Shown one piece after another: positions 34,194-47,417 of a stretch of DNA of 64,000 nt (positions within the stretch are counted from its first letter, which is position 1; the number at the start of each line of letters is the position of its first letter). Source of the stretch: an uncultured Hyphomicrobiales bacterium (GTDB taxonomy: Bacteria > Pseudomonadota > Alphaproteobacteria > Rhizobiales > Xanthobacteraceae); contig CAIRGJ010000023.1 in the NCBI GenBank assembly GCA_903878085.1, positions 89,855 to 153,854 on the forward strand, in the 5' to 3' direction. The notes beneath the pieces are model-generated. The model was not told the origin of the DNA. It worked only from the letters and a program-made list of their open reading frames with translations, and made no database searches. A program made the position numbers and the translations under genes.

Positions 34194-34661
34194 CTAGCTT
34201 TGCCCTCGCGATTCCAAGAACTGAGCAAAGGCTTTTAGCGTCGCCTCTGACACATAATGCTCGATGCCTTCTGCATCGGCCTCCGCAGCTTCGGCGGGGA
34301 CGCCCAATGCGAGCAGCATATCCACCACAAGCCGGTGACGCGCCCTGACGCGCGCCGCCAGTTTTTGTCCATCCTGGGTCAAGAAAACGCCGCGATAGGG
34401 GAGACCCGTTGCCAGCCCTTCACGCTTCAGCCGTGAAATCGTTTTGATGGCGGTGGCATGCGATACGCCGAGGCGGCGGGCGACATCGGTCGGACGCGCT
34501 TCGCCGCCGGTGCTCAACAGGTCGGCGATGAGCTCGACATAGTCTTCGAGCAAGGCGCCGGATTGAGCCGAGCGGGTCTTGCTGAATCGGCGCGCTTGGG
34601 TGAGTTCGGCGGGAAGCTCCACCGCCGCCTCGACCGCTTTTCTCTTGCGTATCCGCACCAT
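34194..34661 (-). CDS. mntR: Manganese-responsive repressor MntR
   Basis: The protein has 155 residues from the first ATG (34661); a TTG at 34679 is an alternative start. DtxR/MntR family: ALLEDYVELIADLLSTGGEA, winged helix with ARRLGVSHATAIKTISRLKR (recognition helix), GVFLTQDGQKLAARVRARHR and metal-ligand residues in LVVDMLLALGVPAEAAEADA and EGIEHYVSEATLKAF. An N-terminal extension of about 30 residues resembles enterobacterial MntR. With Mn(II) bound it should repress mntH, which lies divergently; the shared spacer has two palindromes at 34705 and 34762. Confidence 0.93.
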   Translation of the reverse strand: MVRIRKRKAVEAAVELPAELTQARRFSKTRSAQSGALLEDYVELIADLLSTGGEARPTDVARRLGVSHATAIKTISRLKREGLATGLPYRGVFLTQDGQKLAARVRARHRLVVDMLLALGVPAEAAEADAEGIEHYVSEATLKAFAQFLESRGQS

Positions 34662-34704
34662 CAAATCAGTCTGCACCAATAAAGTTGCGCATTCAATATC
34701 AGAA

Positions 34705-34720
34705 TGTTGCCATGGCTACA
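34705..34720. promoter_or_regulatory. MntR operator candidate 1 (imperfect palindrome)
   Basis: TGTTGCCATGGCTACA differs in one base from the perfect palindrome at 34762-34777. It lies just upstream of the mntH -35 element (TTGACA at 34730-34735) and about 45 bases from the mntR start, so it could serve either gene. Confidence 0.75.
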
Positions 34721-34729
34721 TTTTGTACG

Positions 34730-34757
34730 TTGACATTCGTGCTCCGTCACATATTGT
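34730..34757 (+). promoter_or_regulatory. Candidate mntH promoter
   Basis: TTGACA at 34730-34735 is a perfect -35 element. TATTGT at 34752-34757 after 16 bases is a fair -10. The inferred start site near 34764 falls inside the palindrome at 34762-34777, as expected for a repressed promoter. Confidence 0.6.
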
Positions 34758-34761
34758 GAAC

Positions 34762-34777
34762 TGTAGCCATGGCTACA
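34762..34777. promoter_or_regulatory. MntR operator candidate 2 (perfect 16-bp palindrome)
   Basis: TGTAGCCATGGCTACA is a perfect palindrome covering the inferred mntH transcription start. The centre-to-centre distance to operator 1 is 57 bases. The sequence does not match the E. coli MntR box, consistent with a rhizobial variant. Confidence 0.82.
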
Positions 34778-34812
34778 CTTTTACGCAAAGGCTGAAGAGG
34801 CGACGCGCGACA

Positions 34813-36117
<1,305 letters not shown>

Positions 36118-36346
36118 AAATCAGCTTTCGCCTCGGTTCCAGGTTCAGTTCTGTCGCGGGTACCAAGGCCAAGAATGGGTGCCGTCAAGGCCTGGCGGCT
36201 GCAAGGTGAAAACTGGTTGCCGAAAGTTATCGGAGGTGCCAGATGGAATCGAGGTCGGCGAATCGCCGTTAATCCACTTCGGCTGGCCATCTCGTGACTT
36301 AAGTGCCTGCGCAGATTCCGCCGATTTCGGAAATGTTTGAGGTGAA

Positions 36347-38824
36347 ATGAATCGCCAACAACGCCGAGCGGAAAAGAAGCAGGGCAGGTCTGGGCAATCA
36401 GCGTCGCCCGCCGTTCATAGGGATCTTGCCGAAGCCCTTCAACACCATCAAGCCGGACGCCTGAACGACGCCGAGCGGCTTTACCGGCAGATCCTGGCGG
36501 GGAATCCCCAGCACGCCGACAGCCTGCATTTGCTTGGGATGATTGCCTACCAGGTGGGGGGATATGATGCGGCCGTCGAGCTGATCGGGAATGCGATCGA
36601 AGTCTCTCCTAAGGCGTCCATTTATCATTCCAACTTGGGATTGGTCCTCAACGCGCAGGGAAAACCGGAGGAGGCCGCGGCCTGTTGCCGCCGCGCGCTT
36701 GCGCTCCAGCCGGACTACATCGAGGCCCATATCAATCTCGGTAATGCGCTTAAAGACCAAGGCAAGCTGGATGAGGCCATAGCTAGCTATCGCAAGGCGA
36801 TCGCCTACAAGCCGGGCGCTGCCGCAGCCCACAGCAATCTCGGCAACGCGTTGAGAGACCAAGGAAAGCTTGATGAGGCGGTGGCCTGTTTTCGTCAGGC
36901 AATTGCCTTCGCGCCGGAATACGCCGAGGCCCACAGCAATCTCGGCAACACGTTGAGAGACCAGGGAAAGCTTGACGAGGCGGTCGCCTGCTTTCGCCAT
37001 GCGCTGGTCCTCAAGCCGGACCTGGCGGAGATACACAACAATCTCGGCAGTGCGCTGAAAGACCAGGGTAAGCTGGACGAGGCGCTCGTTTGTTATCGCA
37101 GAGCGATCGAACTCAGGCCGAGCTATGTCGATGCTCTTAATAATCTCGCTTTGCTGCTTATGGAGCAAGGCAACGCTAACGTGGCGTTGAACGCGATTAA
37201 GCTATCGCTGCAGATCAAAGAGACGGCGGAAACGAAGCGGATCTTTGTCGAGTGCATCAAAGATTTGAATTTCGTAAACAATGACAATGGGGTTCAAACT
37301 GCCGTCGCTCGTGCAGTGACCGAGCCTTGGTGCCGGCCGAGCAAACTGACGCGGGTCGGAGCCGATCTCGTCAAGGCCAGCCCGGACATCGGTGGATGTA
37401 TTGCGCGCGCCGCCGGCGCTTGGCCACGGCGGCTGTCTGGGCAAGATCTGTTCGGGTCGAACGGCCTCGTTGCGCTTGCCGCCAATGAATTGCTGTGCGC
37501 GTTGCTCTGTTCGGCTCCAAATACCGATATTGACATGGAGCGTTTCCTGACGACGGCTCGGCATGTCATGCTCGACGCCGCCATCGACTGCGTGACTTCG
37601 GATGACGGTGTTGACACAGCACTGGGATTCTACAGCGCATTGGCCCGTCAGTGCCTCATCAATGACTACGTGTTTTGTTGCGCCGATGACGAAGTACAAA
37701 AGGCAAATGAGTTGCGCGATAAACTGGCGGCGGCGCTGGAAGCCAGAACAACTGTGCCGGTTCTTTGGGTATTGGCAGTCGCAGCCTATTTTTCGCTCGC
37801 CTCTCTTCCGCTCGCCGCCCGCCTGCTGGACACGCAATGGCCCGCGCCGGTTATGGCGATGCTGGTGCAACAGATCAGCGAGCCGGCGGCGGAGTTGGAG
37901 CTACGCACGACTATTCCCCAGCTGACTAAAATCAGCGGCGAAGTGTCGAGACTGGTGCGGCATCAATACGAAGAAAATCCATACCCGCGCTGGGTCAAAA
38001 TGGAGCCTGCCGGAAACTCATTCAATTTAGTTCCGTATATCCGCAATAAATTTCCTCTGACGGATTTCAAGCATCACAGCAAGAACGGGCCGGTTGATTT
38101 TCTGATTGCCGGCTGCGGCACCGGTCAGCATTCGATAGGGACGGCGCAAATATTCAAGGCGGCGCAAATCCTGGCCGTTGATCTGAGTCTCAACAGTCTC
38201 AGTTACGCCAAGCGGAAAACGCTGGAGCTGGGTTTAACCTCGATCGAATATGCCCAGGCCGACTTGACGGAGCTTGGTTCGATCGGCCGTCAATTTGATG
38301 TCATTGGGTCTGTCGGGGTTCTGCATCATCTGGCGGATCCCTTCGCCGGATGGCGGGTGCTGTTGTCTCTGCTTCGCCCCGGCGGATTTATGAACCTCGG
38401 TTTTTACAGCGAGTTGGCGCGGCGGGACATTGTCAAGGCGCGTGCTTATATCGCCGAGCGTGGGGTTGGGGTTACCGCGAATGAAATTCGGCGGTGCCGC
38501 CAGGATTTGATGGACCCGGGGCAAGGGGTGAATTTTGGAACAATGGTGAATTCGTCGGATTTTTATAGCGTGAGCGCTTGCCGTGACCTGCTTTTTCACG
38601 CGCAGGAACACCTTACGACGCTGACTGCCATCGACTCGTTTCTCCGTGACAACAGCCTGGCGTTTCTCGGATTTGATATCGATAGCAAAGTCATTCGAGC
38701 CTACAAGCGGCGTTTCCCCCACGATATTGCCGCCACCGATCTGGGGCAATGGCAAATTTTCGAAACCGAAAATCCCGACACCTTCGCCGGGATGTACCAG
38801 TTCTGGATTCAAAAGGCAGGCTGA
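36347..38824 (+). CDS. TPR protein with SAM-dependent methyltransferase domain
   Basis: The protein has 825 residues. A basic N-terminus (MNRQQRRAEKKQGRSGQ) is followed by at least seven TPRs (about residues 20-290), several nearly identical (AHSNLGNALRDQGKLDEAVA, AHSNLGNTLRDQGKLDEAVA). A middle helical region of unknown type (about 300-530) carries QYEENPYPRWVKM. The methyltransferase core is FLIAGCGTGQHSIGTAQ (motif I near residue 587), LAVDLSLNSLSYAKRKTLEL, VLHHLADPFAGWRVLLSLLRPGG in two parts. The target is unknown. The gene seems lower in GC than its neighbours, which hints at transfer. Identical TPR units are visible at DNA level with a 102-base period. Confidence 0.88.
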   Translation: MNRQQRRAEKKQGRSGQSASPAVHRDLAEALQHHQAGRLNDAERLYRQILAGNPQHADSLHLLGMIAYQVGGYDAAVELIGNAIEVSPKASIYHSNLGLVLNAQGKPEEAAACCRRALALQPDYIEAHINLGNALKDQGKLDEAIASYRKAIAYKPGAAAAHSNLGNALRDQGKLDEAVACFRQAIAFAPEYAEAHSNLGNTLRDQGKLDEAVACFRHALVLKPDLAEIHNNLGSALKDQGKLDEALVCYRRAIELRPSYVDALNNLALLLMEQGNANVALNAIKLSLQIKETAETKRIFVECIKDLNFVNNDNGVQTAVARAVTEPWCRPSKLTRVGADLVKASPDIGGCIARAAGAWPRRLSGQDLFGSNGLVALAANELLCALLCSAPNTDIDMERFLTTARHVMLDAAIDCVTSDDGVDTALGFYSALARQCLINDYVFCCADDEVQKANELRDKLAAALEARTTVPVLWVLAVAAYFSLASLPLAARLLDTQWPAPVMAMLVQQISEPAAELELRTTIPQLTKISGEVSRLVRHQYEENPYPRWVKMEPAGNSFNLVPYIRNKFPLTDFKHHSKNGPVDFLIAGCGTGQHSIGTAQIFKAAQILAVDLSLNSLSYAKRKTLELGLTSIEYAQADLTELGSIGRQFDVIGSVGVLHHLADPFAGWRVLLSLLRPGGFMNLGFYSELARRDIVKARAYIAERGVGVTANEIRRCRQDLMDPGQGVNFGTMVNSSDFYSVSACRDLLFHAQEHLTTLTAIDSFLRDNSLAFLGFDIDSKVIRAYKRRFPHDIAATDLGQWQIFETENPDTFAGMYQFWIQKAG
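36836..37060 (+). repeat. 102-bp tandem repeats encoding TPR units
   Basis: The block AATCTCGGCAACGCGTTGAG (36836) recurs at 36938 with one change and the following 45 bases differ little. A weaker copy is at about 37040. Such DNA-level identity permits unequal crossing-over and change in TPR number. Confidence 0.8.
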
Positions 38825-38867
38825 GTTTGTTGGACGTGGGGTTCGCCTTTAAGCGTGCGCGGCTTGG

Positions 38868-39617
38868 CTACTTTTCCACCCTATTCCAGCCCGCCGGCAT
38901 CAGGCGCTCCTGCGGCAGATAGCGGCCTTTGTAATCCATCTTGCGCGAGCCCGGCACCCAATAGCCGAGATAGACGTAAGCCAGCCCCATATTTTTCGCG
39001 CGCTCGATGTGGTCGAGGATCATCAGCGTGCCGAGCGAGCGGTCGGCGGCTTCCGGATCGAAGAACGAATAGACCATCGACAGCCCGTCGCTGAGCACGT
39101 CGGTCAGCGCCACCGCCAGCAATTGCCCGGTGCCGCGGCCGTTGATGCCGCTATCGGGTCCGCGCTTTCGATATTCGACCACGCGGGTATCGACATGGCT
39201 GTCCTCGATCATCATGGCATAGTCGAGGACCGTCATGTCGGCCATGCCGCCGTCGCGGTGGCGGGAATCCAGATAGGTGCGGAACACCGAATACTGCTCC
39301 GACGTCGGCGCCGGCGAGCGCATGTCGCCGATGATGTCGGCGTTGCGCTCGGCGACGCGGCGCATGCTGCGCGACGGCTCGAAGTCGGCGGCAACCACGC
39401 GCACCGAGACGCAGGCGCGGCAACTCTCGCAGGCTGGGCGATAGGCGATCGACTGGCTGCGGCGGAAGCCGCCATGCGTCAGCAGGTCGTTGAGTTCGCC
39501 GGCGCGTTCGCCGACCAGATGCGTGAAAACCTTGCGCTCCTCCTGGCCCTCCAGATAGGGGCAAGGCGACGGCGCGGTCAGGTAAAACTGCGGGGTGTCG
39601 CGGGAGTGCTGGGTCAC
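38868..39617 (-). CDS. bpt: Aspartate/glutamate leucyltransferase
   Basis: The protein has 249 residues from the GTG at 39617, giving [20 protein letters not shown], the usual family N-terminus. Bpt adds Leu from Leu-tRNA to proteins with N-terminal Asp or Glu, sending them to ClpS/ClpAP (bacterial N-end rule). Cys residues in PCPYLEG and [12 protein letters not shown] are family-typical, as is [20 protein letters not shown] near the C-terminus (GNAT-like fold). It is divergent from no close gene; the RDD gene ends 97 bases upstream of its start on the same strand. Confidence 0.94.
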   Translation of the reverse strand: MTQHSRDTPQFYLTAPSPCPYLEGQEERKVFTHLVGERAGELNDLLTHGGFRRSQSIAYRPACESCRACVSVRVVAADFEPSRSMRRVAERNADIIGDMRSPAPTSEQYSVFRTYLDSRHRDGGMADMTVLDYAMMIEDSHVDTRVVEYRKRGPDSGINGRGTGQLLAVALTDVLSDGLSMVYSFFDPEAADRSLGTLMILDHIERAKNMGLAYVYLGYWVPGSRKMDYKGRYLPQERLMPAGWNRVEK

Positions 39618-39714
39618 CAATCAATCCGTATTGTGGGCGCGCTCAAGACTCGAGCCTCAGCATCGCGCGCCGCAGGGCCGTCGTCAAAGCACTATTTAGG
39701 CCTTATTCGCAGCG

Positions 39715-40233
39715 TTATCGCACGGTTCCCGGCGGCATAAAGGCGCGTAACATTGCGGCACGCGGCGCATTATTAATCACCACGGTGCCGAGCACGATGT
39801 CGTGCAGCAGCCTGCGGCGCTGGTTGAAGAACGCCACCAGCAGGACGAAGGGCGAGAAGAACGATACCGAGAACCAGAAGGCGATGGCATGCACCGCGCC
39901 GAGCACGAAATAGGCCGGTGCGCCGTACCAGGTGCGCATTTCCAGGTCCATCACCCGCATGCCGATGGTGGCCGAGCGCGGGCCGCCGAGGGTGACCCCG
40001 AAATAGACGATGGCCCAGATCACCGCGGCCGGCGGCAGCAGCCAGTACAGCGCCCAGCCGAGGCCCAAAGTGACGATGCCGAAGGCGAAAATAAACATTG
40101 CCGCCAGCACCACCGGGGCCGCGATAAAGAGGAAATCGATGAAGAACGCCACGATCCGGCGCGCCAGGACGCCCTCGAACAGCTCCGGGTTCAGGTCCGG
40201 GTCGTAGGCATGGGGTTTGATGTCGATCGACAT
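39715..40233 (-). CDS. RDD-family membrane protein
   Basis: The protein has 172 residues from the ATG at 40233. The RDD signature is VLARRIVAFFIDFLFIAAPV (Arg, Asp) followed by PRSATIGMRVMDLEMRTWYG and, near the end, NQRRRLLHDIVLGTVVINN. It has three to four membrane segments. Members have been linked to Na+/H+ exchange in other bacteria, but no function can be set here. It is divergent from the threonine ammonia-lyase gene, 96 bases apart. The long frame extending beyond its start is antisense to that gene and is not real. Confidence 0.9.
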   Translation of the reverse strand: MSIDIKPHAYDPDLNPELFEGVLARRIVAFFIDFLFIAAPVVLAAMFIFAFGIVTLGLGWALYWLLPPAAVIWAIVYFGVTLGGPRSATIGMRVMDLEMRTWYGAPAYFVLGAVHAIAFWFSVSFFSPFVLLVAFFNQRRRLLHDIVLGTVVINNAPRAAMLRAFMPPGTVR

Positions 40234-40329
40234 GCGGTTGCCCTTTGCGGCGGAACCTCGCCATCGCTGGAAATGGCGAATAAACCCGGCTTGCGCAAGG
40301 GGCGCTAGCCCCAACGGCAGGCTTGCGGC

Positions 40330-41586
40330 ATGGTGCCGCTCACCCGCCGGAGAGAAAAGACCTTGCGCATCACGATCAAAGACATCGAAGCGGCCCGTAG
40401 CGTCATCAAGGGCGCGGTGCTGCGCACGCCGATGCTGCTGGCGCCCCGCCTGTCGGCGCTGACCGGCGCCGAAGTCTACGTCAAATACGAAAATCTCCAG
40501 GTCACCAATTCGTTCAAGGACCGCGGCGCACTGGTCAAATTGACCTCGCTTTCCGACACCGAGCGCAAGCGCGGCGTCATCGCCATGTCGGCCGGCAATC
40601 ATGCCCAGTCGGTGGCCTATCACGCAGCAAGGCTGGGCATTCCCGCCACCATCGTGATGCCGGTGACGACGCCCTTCGTCAAAGTCGCGGCGACGCGCTC
40701 GCACGGCGCCGAGGTCGTGCTCGATGGCGACACCGTGGCGGACGCGCAGGCGCGCTGCGAGCGGATACAGGCCGAGCGCGGCTTGACGCTGGTGCATCCC
40801 TACGACGATCCGCTGATCATGGCCGGGCAGGGCACCATCGCGCTCGAGATGCTCGAGGACGTTACCGACCTCGACAGCATCGTCATTCCGGTCGGCGGCG
40901 GCGGGCTGATATCCGGCAACGCCATCGCCGCGCGCGCCATTAATCCGAACATCGAGATCGTCGGCGCCGAGGCCGCGCTCTATCCGGCGGTGTGGAATGC
41001 GCTCAAGGGCGAGAACCGCCCGATCGGCGGACCGACTTTGGCCGAAGGCATCGCGGTCAAGAATGTCGGCAAACTGACGCTGCCGGTGATCCGCGAACTG
41101 GTGGCGGAGATCATTCTGGTCGACGAGGCGCACCTCGAACGCGCGGTCAACGCCTATCTGACGCTGCAGAAGACCATGGCGGAGGGCGCTGGCGCCGCCG
41201 GCCTCGCCGCTTTGCTGGCGCAGCCCGAGCGCTTCAAGGGCAAAAAGGTCGGGCTCATTCTGTGCGGCGGTAATATCGACCCGCGCATTCTGGCGTCGAT
41301 CATGGTGCGCGAACTCGACCGCGAATCCCGCATCGTCTCGTTCCGCCTCACCATCCCGGACCGGCCCGGCGTGCTCGGCCTGATCGCGACCAAGCTCGGT
41401 GAGCTCGGCGCCAATATTCTGGAAGTCGATCACCGCCGGCTGTTTCTCGACGTGCCGGCCAAGGGCGCCAAGCTCGACGTCACCATCGAGACCCGCGACG
41501 CCGGCCACGCCGCAGAAATAATGAAGGCGCTGGCCGCCGACAACTATCATCCGGTGCGGATCGAGACCGGCAACGCGATGGAGTAA
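40330..41586 (+). CDS. ilvA: Threonine ammonia-lyase with C-terminal ACT domain
   Basis: The protein has 418 residues. This PLP enzyme deaminates threonine to 2-oxobutanoate for isoleucine synthesis or catabolism. KYENLQVTNSFKDRGALVKL has the PLP lysine (near residue 64), AMSAGNHAQSVAYHAARLGI binds the phosphate side, and VIPVGGGGLISGNAIAAR is the glycine loop. The ACT-like domain begins near residue 340 (SFRLTIPDRPGVLGLIATKL). A TTG at 40363 with GGAGAG upstream is an alternative start. The single ACT domain is shorter than the twin ACT-like domain of E. coli IlvA and may confer different feedback. Confidence 0.92.
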   Translation: MVPLTRRREKTLRITIKDIEAARSVIKGAVLRTPMLLAPRLSALTGAEVYVKYENLQVTNSFKDRGALVKLTSLSDTERKRGVIAMSAGNHAQSVAYHAARLGIPATIVMPVTTPFVKVAATRSHGAEVVLDGDTVADAQARCERIQAERGLTLVHPYDDPLIMAGQGTIALEMLEDVTDLDSIVIPVGGGGLISGNAIAARAINPNIEIVGAEAALYPAVWNALKGENRPIGGPTLAEGIAVKNVGKLTLPVIRELVAEIILVDEAHLERAVNAYLTLQKTMAEGAGAAGLAALLAQPERFKGKKVGLILCGGNIDPRILASIMVRELDRESRIVSFRLTIPDRPGVLGLIATKLGELGANILEVDHRRLFLDVPAKGAKLDVTIETRDAGHAAEIMKALAADNYHPVRIETGNAME

Positions 41587-41614
41587 GCGCTAGGCGGACG
41601 GCGATGCCGTCCGC

Positions 41615-43930
41615 TTAATGGCCTTTCGGCTGCATCGCGCGCCAGATGCGCTCCGAGGTCGCGGGCATCTCGATGTGCTTGATGCCGAACTCCGACAGCG
41701 CATTGACGACGGCATTCACCACGGCGGGCAGGGCGCCGACGCAGCCGGCTTCGCCCGCGCCTTTGGTGCCGAGCGGGTTGGTCTTGGTCGGCACCGAATT
41801 GGCCTCGACGTGCATGTCGCACAGATTGTGCGCGCGCGGCATGGCGTAATCCATGAACGACGCGGTCACCATCTGCCCGCTCGAGTCGAAGTGGATGTCT
41901 TCCATCAGTGCCTGGCCGACGCCTTGCGCGACGCCGCCCTGGATCTGGCCGTGCAACAGCAATGGATTGATGACGGTGCCGACGTCGTCGACGACGTTGT
42001 AGCGCACGACGTCCGGCACGCCGGTCTCCATGTCGATCTCAACTTCGCAGGCGTGGACGCCGTTTGGGAAATTCTGCGTGGCGGTCTTGTACACCGCGGT
42101 CGCCACCAGGCCGGGCTCCATGTCGGCCGGGATCTTGGCCTGATCCGCGGCGGCGATCGCCACTTCCTTGATCGTCATCGTCTGATTGGTCTTGGTCGAC
42201 GAGAACACGCCTTCATTGAAATTGACGTCCTCGGGCGCGACCTTGAGCGCCTTCGCCGCGATGGCGCGGCCTTTCTCGACCACCTTGTGCGCGGCCATCT
42301 GGAACGCCGCGCCGGCCATTGTCGCCGAGCGCGAGCCGCCGGTGCCTTCGCCGAAAAACACCTTGTCGGTGTCGCCCTGAACGTAGTGCACCTCATGCGG
42401 ATCGATGCCGAGATGTTCGCAGATCACCTGCTTGAAGGTGGTCTCGTGGCCTTGGCCGCCTGTCACCGAACCGGAATACATCGTGACGCTGCCGCCGCGG
42501 TCGAAGCGGATTTCGGCGCCTTCGCTGCCGGCCGACGCCGCGCGCTCGATCGTGCTGGACAGCCCGAAGCCGAGCAGCTTGCCGCGCTTGCGCGCTTCGC
42601 GCTTGCGCCGCTCGAAGCCGGCATAGTCGGCCATCTTCAGCGCCATATCCATGCTCTTCTCGAACTCGCCGCAGTCGTAAACAAAGGTCAGTCCGGTCTT
42701 GAATGGCATCTGCTGCGGCGAGATGTAATTGCGCCGGCGCAATTCGATCGGATCGATCTTCAGCTCAGTGGCCGCCAGCTCGACCATGCGTTCGATGATG
42801 AAAGCCGCCTCGGGCCGGCCGTTGCCGCGGTAGGGACGGACCGGGTTGGTGTTGGTGAACACGCCGCTGACATCGACGAAGATCGCCGGCGTGCGGTAGG
42901 TGCCGGCGAGCGTGCCGGAATTGAGGAAGAAGGCCGGCATGTTGTTCTGCAGATAGGCCCCGATCGCCGCGATCGTCTTGACGCGCATGGCGAGGAAGGT
43001 GCCGTCTTTGTCGAGCGCGAGCTCTGCGTCCGTGACGTTGTCGCGCGCCTGCGCGTCGGACAGGAAGGCCTCGGTGCGCGTGCTCATCCATTTGACGGCG
43101 CGGCCGGAGAGCTTCGCCGCCAGCAGCACCAGCGGCGCCTCGTTGAACACCTGGGTCTTCATGCCGAAGCTCCCGCCGACGTCGCCGGTGGTGACGTGCA
43201 GCTTGCTTTCCGGCACGTTCATCGTCTTCGCCAGGCCCTGGCGATAGGTGTGGACGCGCTGCAGCGGTGAATGAAGGGTGTAGCGCCCGGTGCCGGGATG
43301 ATAAAGCCCGACCGCGCCGCGCATCTCCATGCAGGCCGCGGTAATGCGGTTGATGACGAAGTGGTGTTTGACGACGTGATCGGCGCGCGCGAAAGCGGCA
43401 TCGACCGCCTCTTTGTTGCCGATCAGTTCGACGAACGAGATGTTGTCGTCGCATTGCGCATGCACGCGGGGTGCATCCGGCTTGACCGCATCCTTGAGCG
43501 AGGTGACGGCGGGCAACGCCTCGTAGTCGATCTCGATCAATTCCATCGCGTCCATCGCCTGGGCGGCAGTCTCGGCCACCACAAAGGCGACCGGGTCGCC
43601 GACCCAGCGCACATAATCGGTGGCCAGTACCGGATAAGGCGGCAGATGCATGGGCGCGCCGCCGCGCCGCTTGAGGCCGGGATTGCTCGGCAGGCTGCCG
43701 AAGCCCGCCGCCTTCACGTCGGCCGCGGTAAGCACCGCGAGCACGCCGGGCGCGGCCTTCGCTGCCTCGGTATTGAGCGACCGGATTTTGGCGTGGGCGT
43801 GCTGCGAGCGCAGCACGACGCCGTGCGCCATGCCCGGATAGACCACGTCGTCGATGAAGTTGCCGTAGCCGCGCACCAGCTTGGGGTCTTCCAGGCGCGG
43901 CACGCCTTGACCGATTGCGAATTCACCCAT
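41615..43930 (-). CDS. Molybdenum hydroxylase large subunit (xanthine dehydrogenase/CoxL family)
   Basis: The protein has 771 residues. It is the molybdopterin-cytosine-dinucleotide subunit of the xanthine oxidase superfamily: [20 protein letters not shown] at the start, [20 protein letters not shown], then [14 protein letters not shown] (about residue 362) where CO dehydrogenase would have AYRCSFR, so this is form II or another aldehyde/purine-type enzyme. Later [17 protein letters not shown] and [20 protein letters not shown] with the catalytic Glu. The usual FAD and 2Fe-2S subunit genes are not adjacent, so it is an orphan here. The substrate is unknown. Confidence 0.9.
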   Translation of the reverse strand: MGEFAIGQGVPRLEDPKLVRGYGNFIDDVVYPGMAHGVVLRSQHAHAKIRSLNTEAAKAAPGVLAVLTAADVKAAGFGSLPSNPGLKRRGGAPMHLPPYPVLATDYVRWVGDPVAFVVAETAAQAMDAMELIEIDYEALPAVTSLKDAVKPDAPRVHAQCDDNISFVELIGNKEAVDAAFARADHVVKHHFVINRITAACMEMRGAVGLYHPGTGRYTLHSPLQRVHTYRQGLAKTMNVPESKLHVTTGDVGGSFGMKTQVFNEAPLVLLAAKLSGRAVKWMSTRTEAFLSDAQARDNVTDAELALDKDGTFLAMRVKTIAAIGAYLQNNMPAFFLNSGTLAGTYRTPAIFVDVSGVFTNTNPVRPYRGNGRPEAAFIIERMVELAATELKIDPIELRRRNYISPQQMPFKTGLTFVYDCGEFEKSMDMALKMADYAGFERRKREARKRGKLLGFGLSSTIERAASAGSEGAEIRFDRGGSVTMYSGSVTGGQGHETTFKQVICEHLGIDPHEVHYVQGDTDKVFFGEGTGGSRSATMAGAAFQMAAHKVVEKGRAIAAKALKVAPEDVNFNEGVFSSTKTNQTMTIKEVAIAAADQAKIPADMEPGLVATAVYKTATQNFPNGVHACEVEIDMETGVPDVVRYNVVDDVGTVINPLLLHGQIQGGVAQGVGQALMEDIHFDSSGQMVTASFMDYAMPRAHNLCDMHVEANSVPTKTNPLGTKGAGEAGCVGALPAVVNAVVNALSEFGIKHIEMPATSERIWRAMQPKGH

Positions 43931-43988
43931 GGCAACTTGACCTGTCGATTTCAGGGGTCACGCGACGTGACGAGGAGGGATGAGGCGT

Positions 43989-46157
<2,169 letters not shown>

Positions 46158-46212
46158 TGGCGACGCGCGTATCGCGTTGACGTCCACCACCACCCGCCTT
46201 ATCGGTCAAACC

Positions 46213-47352
46213 ATGGACTTCGACCTCACCGAAGAGCAGTGCGCCTTCCAGGCCACCGCGCGGCAGTTCGCCCGCGACGAAATGATGCCGAATGCCCATG
46301 ACTGGGACGAGGGCGAGGTGTTCCCGGTTGCGGCGCTGCGAAAGGCCGCGGCGCTCGGCTTCGGCGGCATTTATGTCAAGGAAGACGTCGGCGGCTCGGC
46401 GTTGAACCGGCTCGACGCCGCGATCATCTTCGAGGAACTGGCGCAGGGCTGCACCTCGACCGCCGCCTATATCTCGATCCACAACATGGCGGCGTGGATG
46501 ATCGACGCCTACGGCAGCGACGAGACGCGGGCGAAGTTCCTGCCCAAGCTCACCACGATGGCGCATTTCGCCAGCTATTGCCTGACTGAGCCGGGCTCCG
46601 GCTCCGACGCCGCCAGCCTCACCACCCGCGCGCGCCGCGACGGCGACACTTACGTGCTCGACGGCACCAAGGCGTTTATATCCGGCGGCGGCGTGTCCGA
46701 CATTTATGTGGTGATGGCGCGCACCGGCGAGGCCGGCCCGCGCGGCATCTCCACCATCGTGGTCGAGAAGGGCACGCCGGGCTTAAGCTACGGCGCGCAG
46801 GAGAAGAAGCTCGGCTGGAAAACCCAGCCGACCGCGATGGTGATGTTCGAGAACTGCCGCGTGCCGGTATCAAACCGCATCGGCGCCGAAGGCCAGGGCT
46901 TCAAGATCGCGATGGCCGGGCTTGACGGCGGGCGGCTCAACATCGGCGCCTGTTCGCTCGGCGGCGCGCAATTCTGCCTCGACCGCACCATCGAATATAT
47001 GAAGGAGCGCAAGCAGTTCGGCTCGCGGCTGGCCGATTTCCAGGCGCTGCAGTTCCGCATTGCCGACTACGCCACCGAACTCGAAGCCGCGCGGCTGCTG
47101 CTGCATCGCGCCGCGGTCGCTGTCAGCGCGGGCGAAGGCAACGCCACGCGGCTGGCGGCGCAGGCCAAGCGCCTGGCCACCGATACGGGCTTCGAGGTGG
47201 TCAACGGCTGCCTGCAACTGCACGGCGGCTACGGCTATCTGCGCGACCATCCGATTGAGCGGGTCTTGCGCGACGTGCGCGTGCATCAAATCCTCGAAGG
47301 CACCAACGAGATCATGCGCGTCATCATCAGCCGCGCCATGCTGGGAAATTGA
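46213..47352 (+). CDS. Acyl-CoA dehydrogenase (probably isobutyryl-CoA)
   Basis: The protein has 379 residues from the ATG at 46213. It is an FAD enzyme of the acyl-CoA dehydrogenase family. [20 protein letters not shown] opens the helical domain, [17 protein letters not shown] and [20 protein letters not shown] bind FAD and substrate, and [18 protein letters not shown] has the catalytic Glu at residue 362. The genes for 3-hydroxyisobutyryl-CoA hydrolase (49634) and 3-hydroxyisobutyrate dehydrogenase (51233) lie downstream, so isobutyryl-CoA in valine breakdown is the likely substrate. Sequence upstream in frame overlaps the cyclase gene and is not coding. Confidence 0.93.
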   Translation: MDFDLTEEQCAFQATARQFARDEMMPNAHDWDEGEVFPVAALRKAAALGFGGIYVKEDVGGSALNRLDAAIIFEELAQGCTSTAAYISIHNMAAWMIDAYGSDETRAKFLPKLTTMAHFASYCLTEPGSGSDAASLTTRARRDGDTYVLDGTKAFISGGGVSDIYVVMARTGEAGPRGISTIVVEKGTPGLSYGAQEKKLGWKTQPTAMVMFENCRVPVSNRIGAEGQGFKIAMAGLDGGRLNIGACSLGGAQFCLDRTIEYMKERKQFGSRLADFQALQFRIADYATELEAARLLLHRAAVAVSAGEGNATRLAAQAKRLATDTGFEVVNGCLQLHGGYGYLRDHPIERVLRDVRVHQILEGTNEIMRVIISRAMLGN

Positions 47353-47417
47353 GCGAGCGCAATCCAAGCGCTCATTGCCGCAGTAGACTTCAAATAACTT
47401 GATCACGGAGCGCGGGC

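Noticed and set aside
41618..43270. 550-codon plus-strand frame
   Set aside because: It is the antisense of the molybdenum hydroxylase gene, whose motifs are clear on the minus strand.
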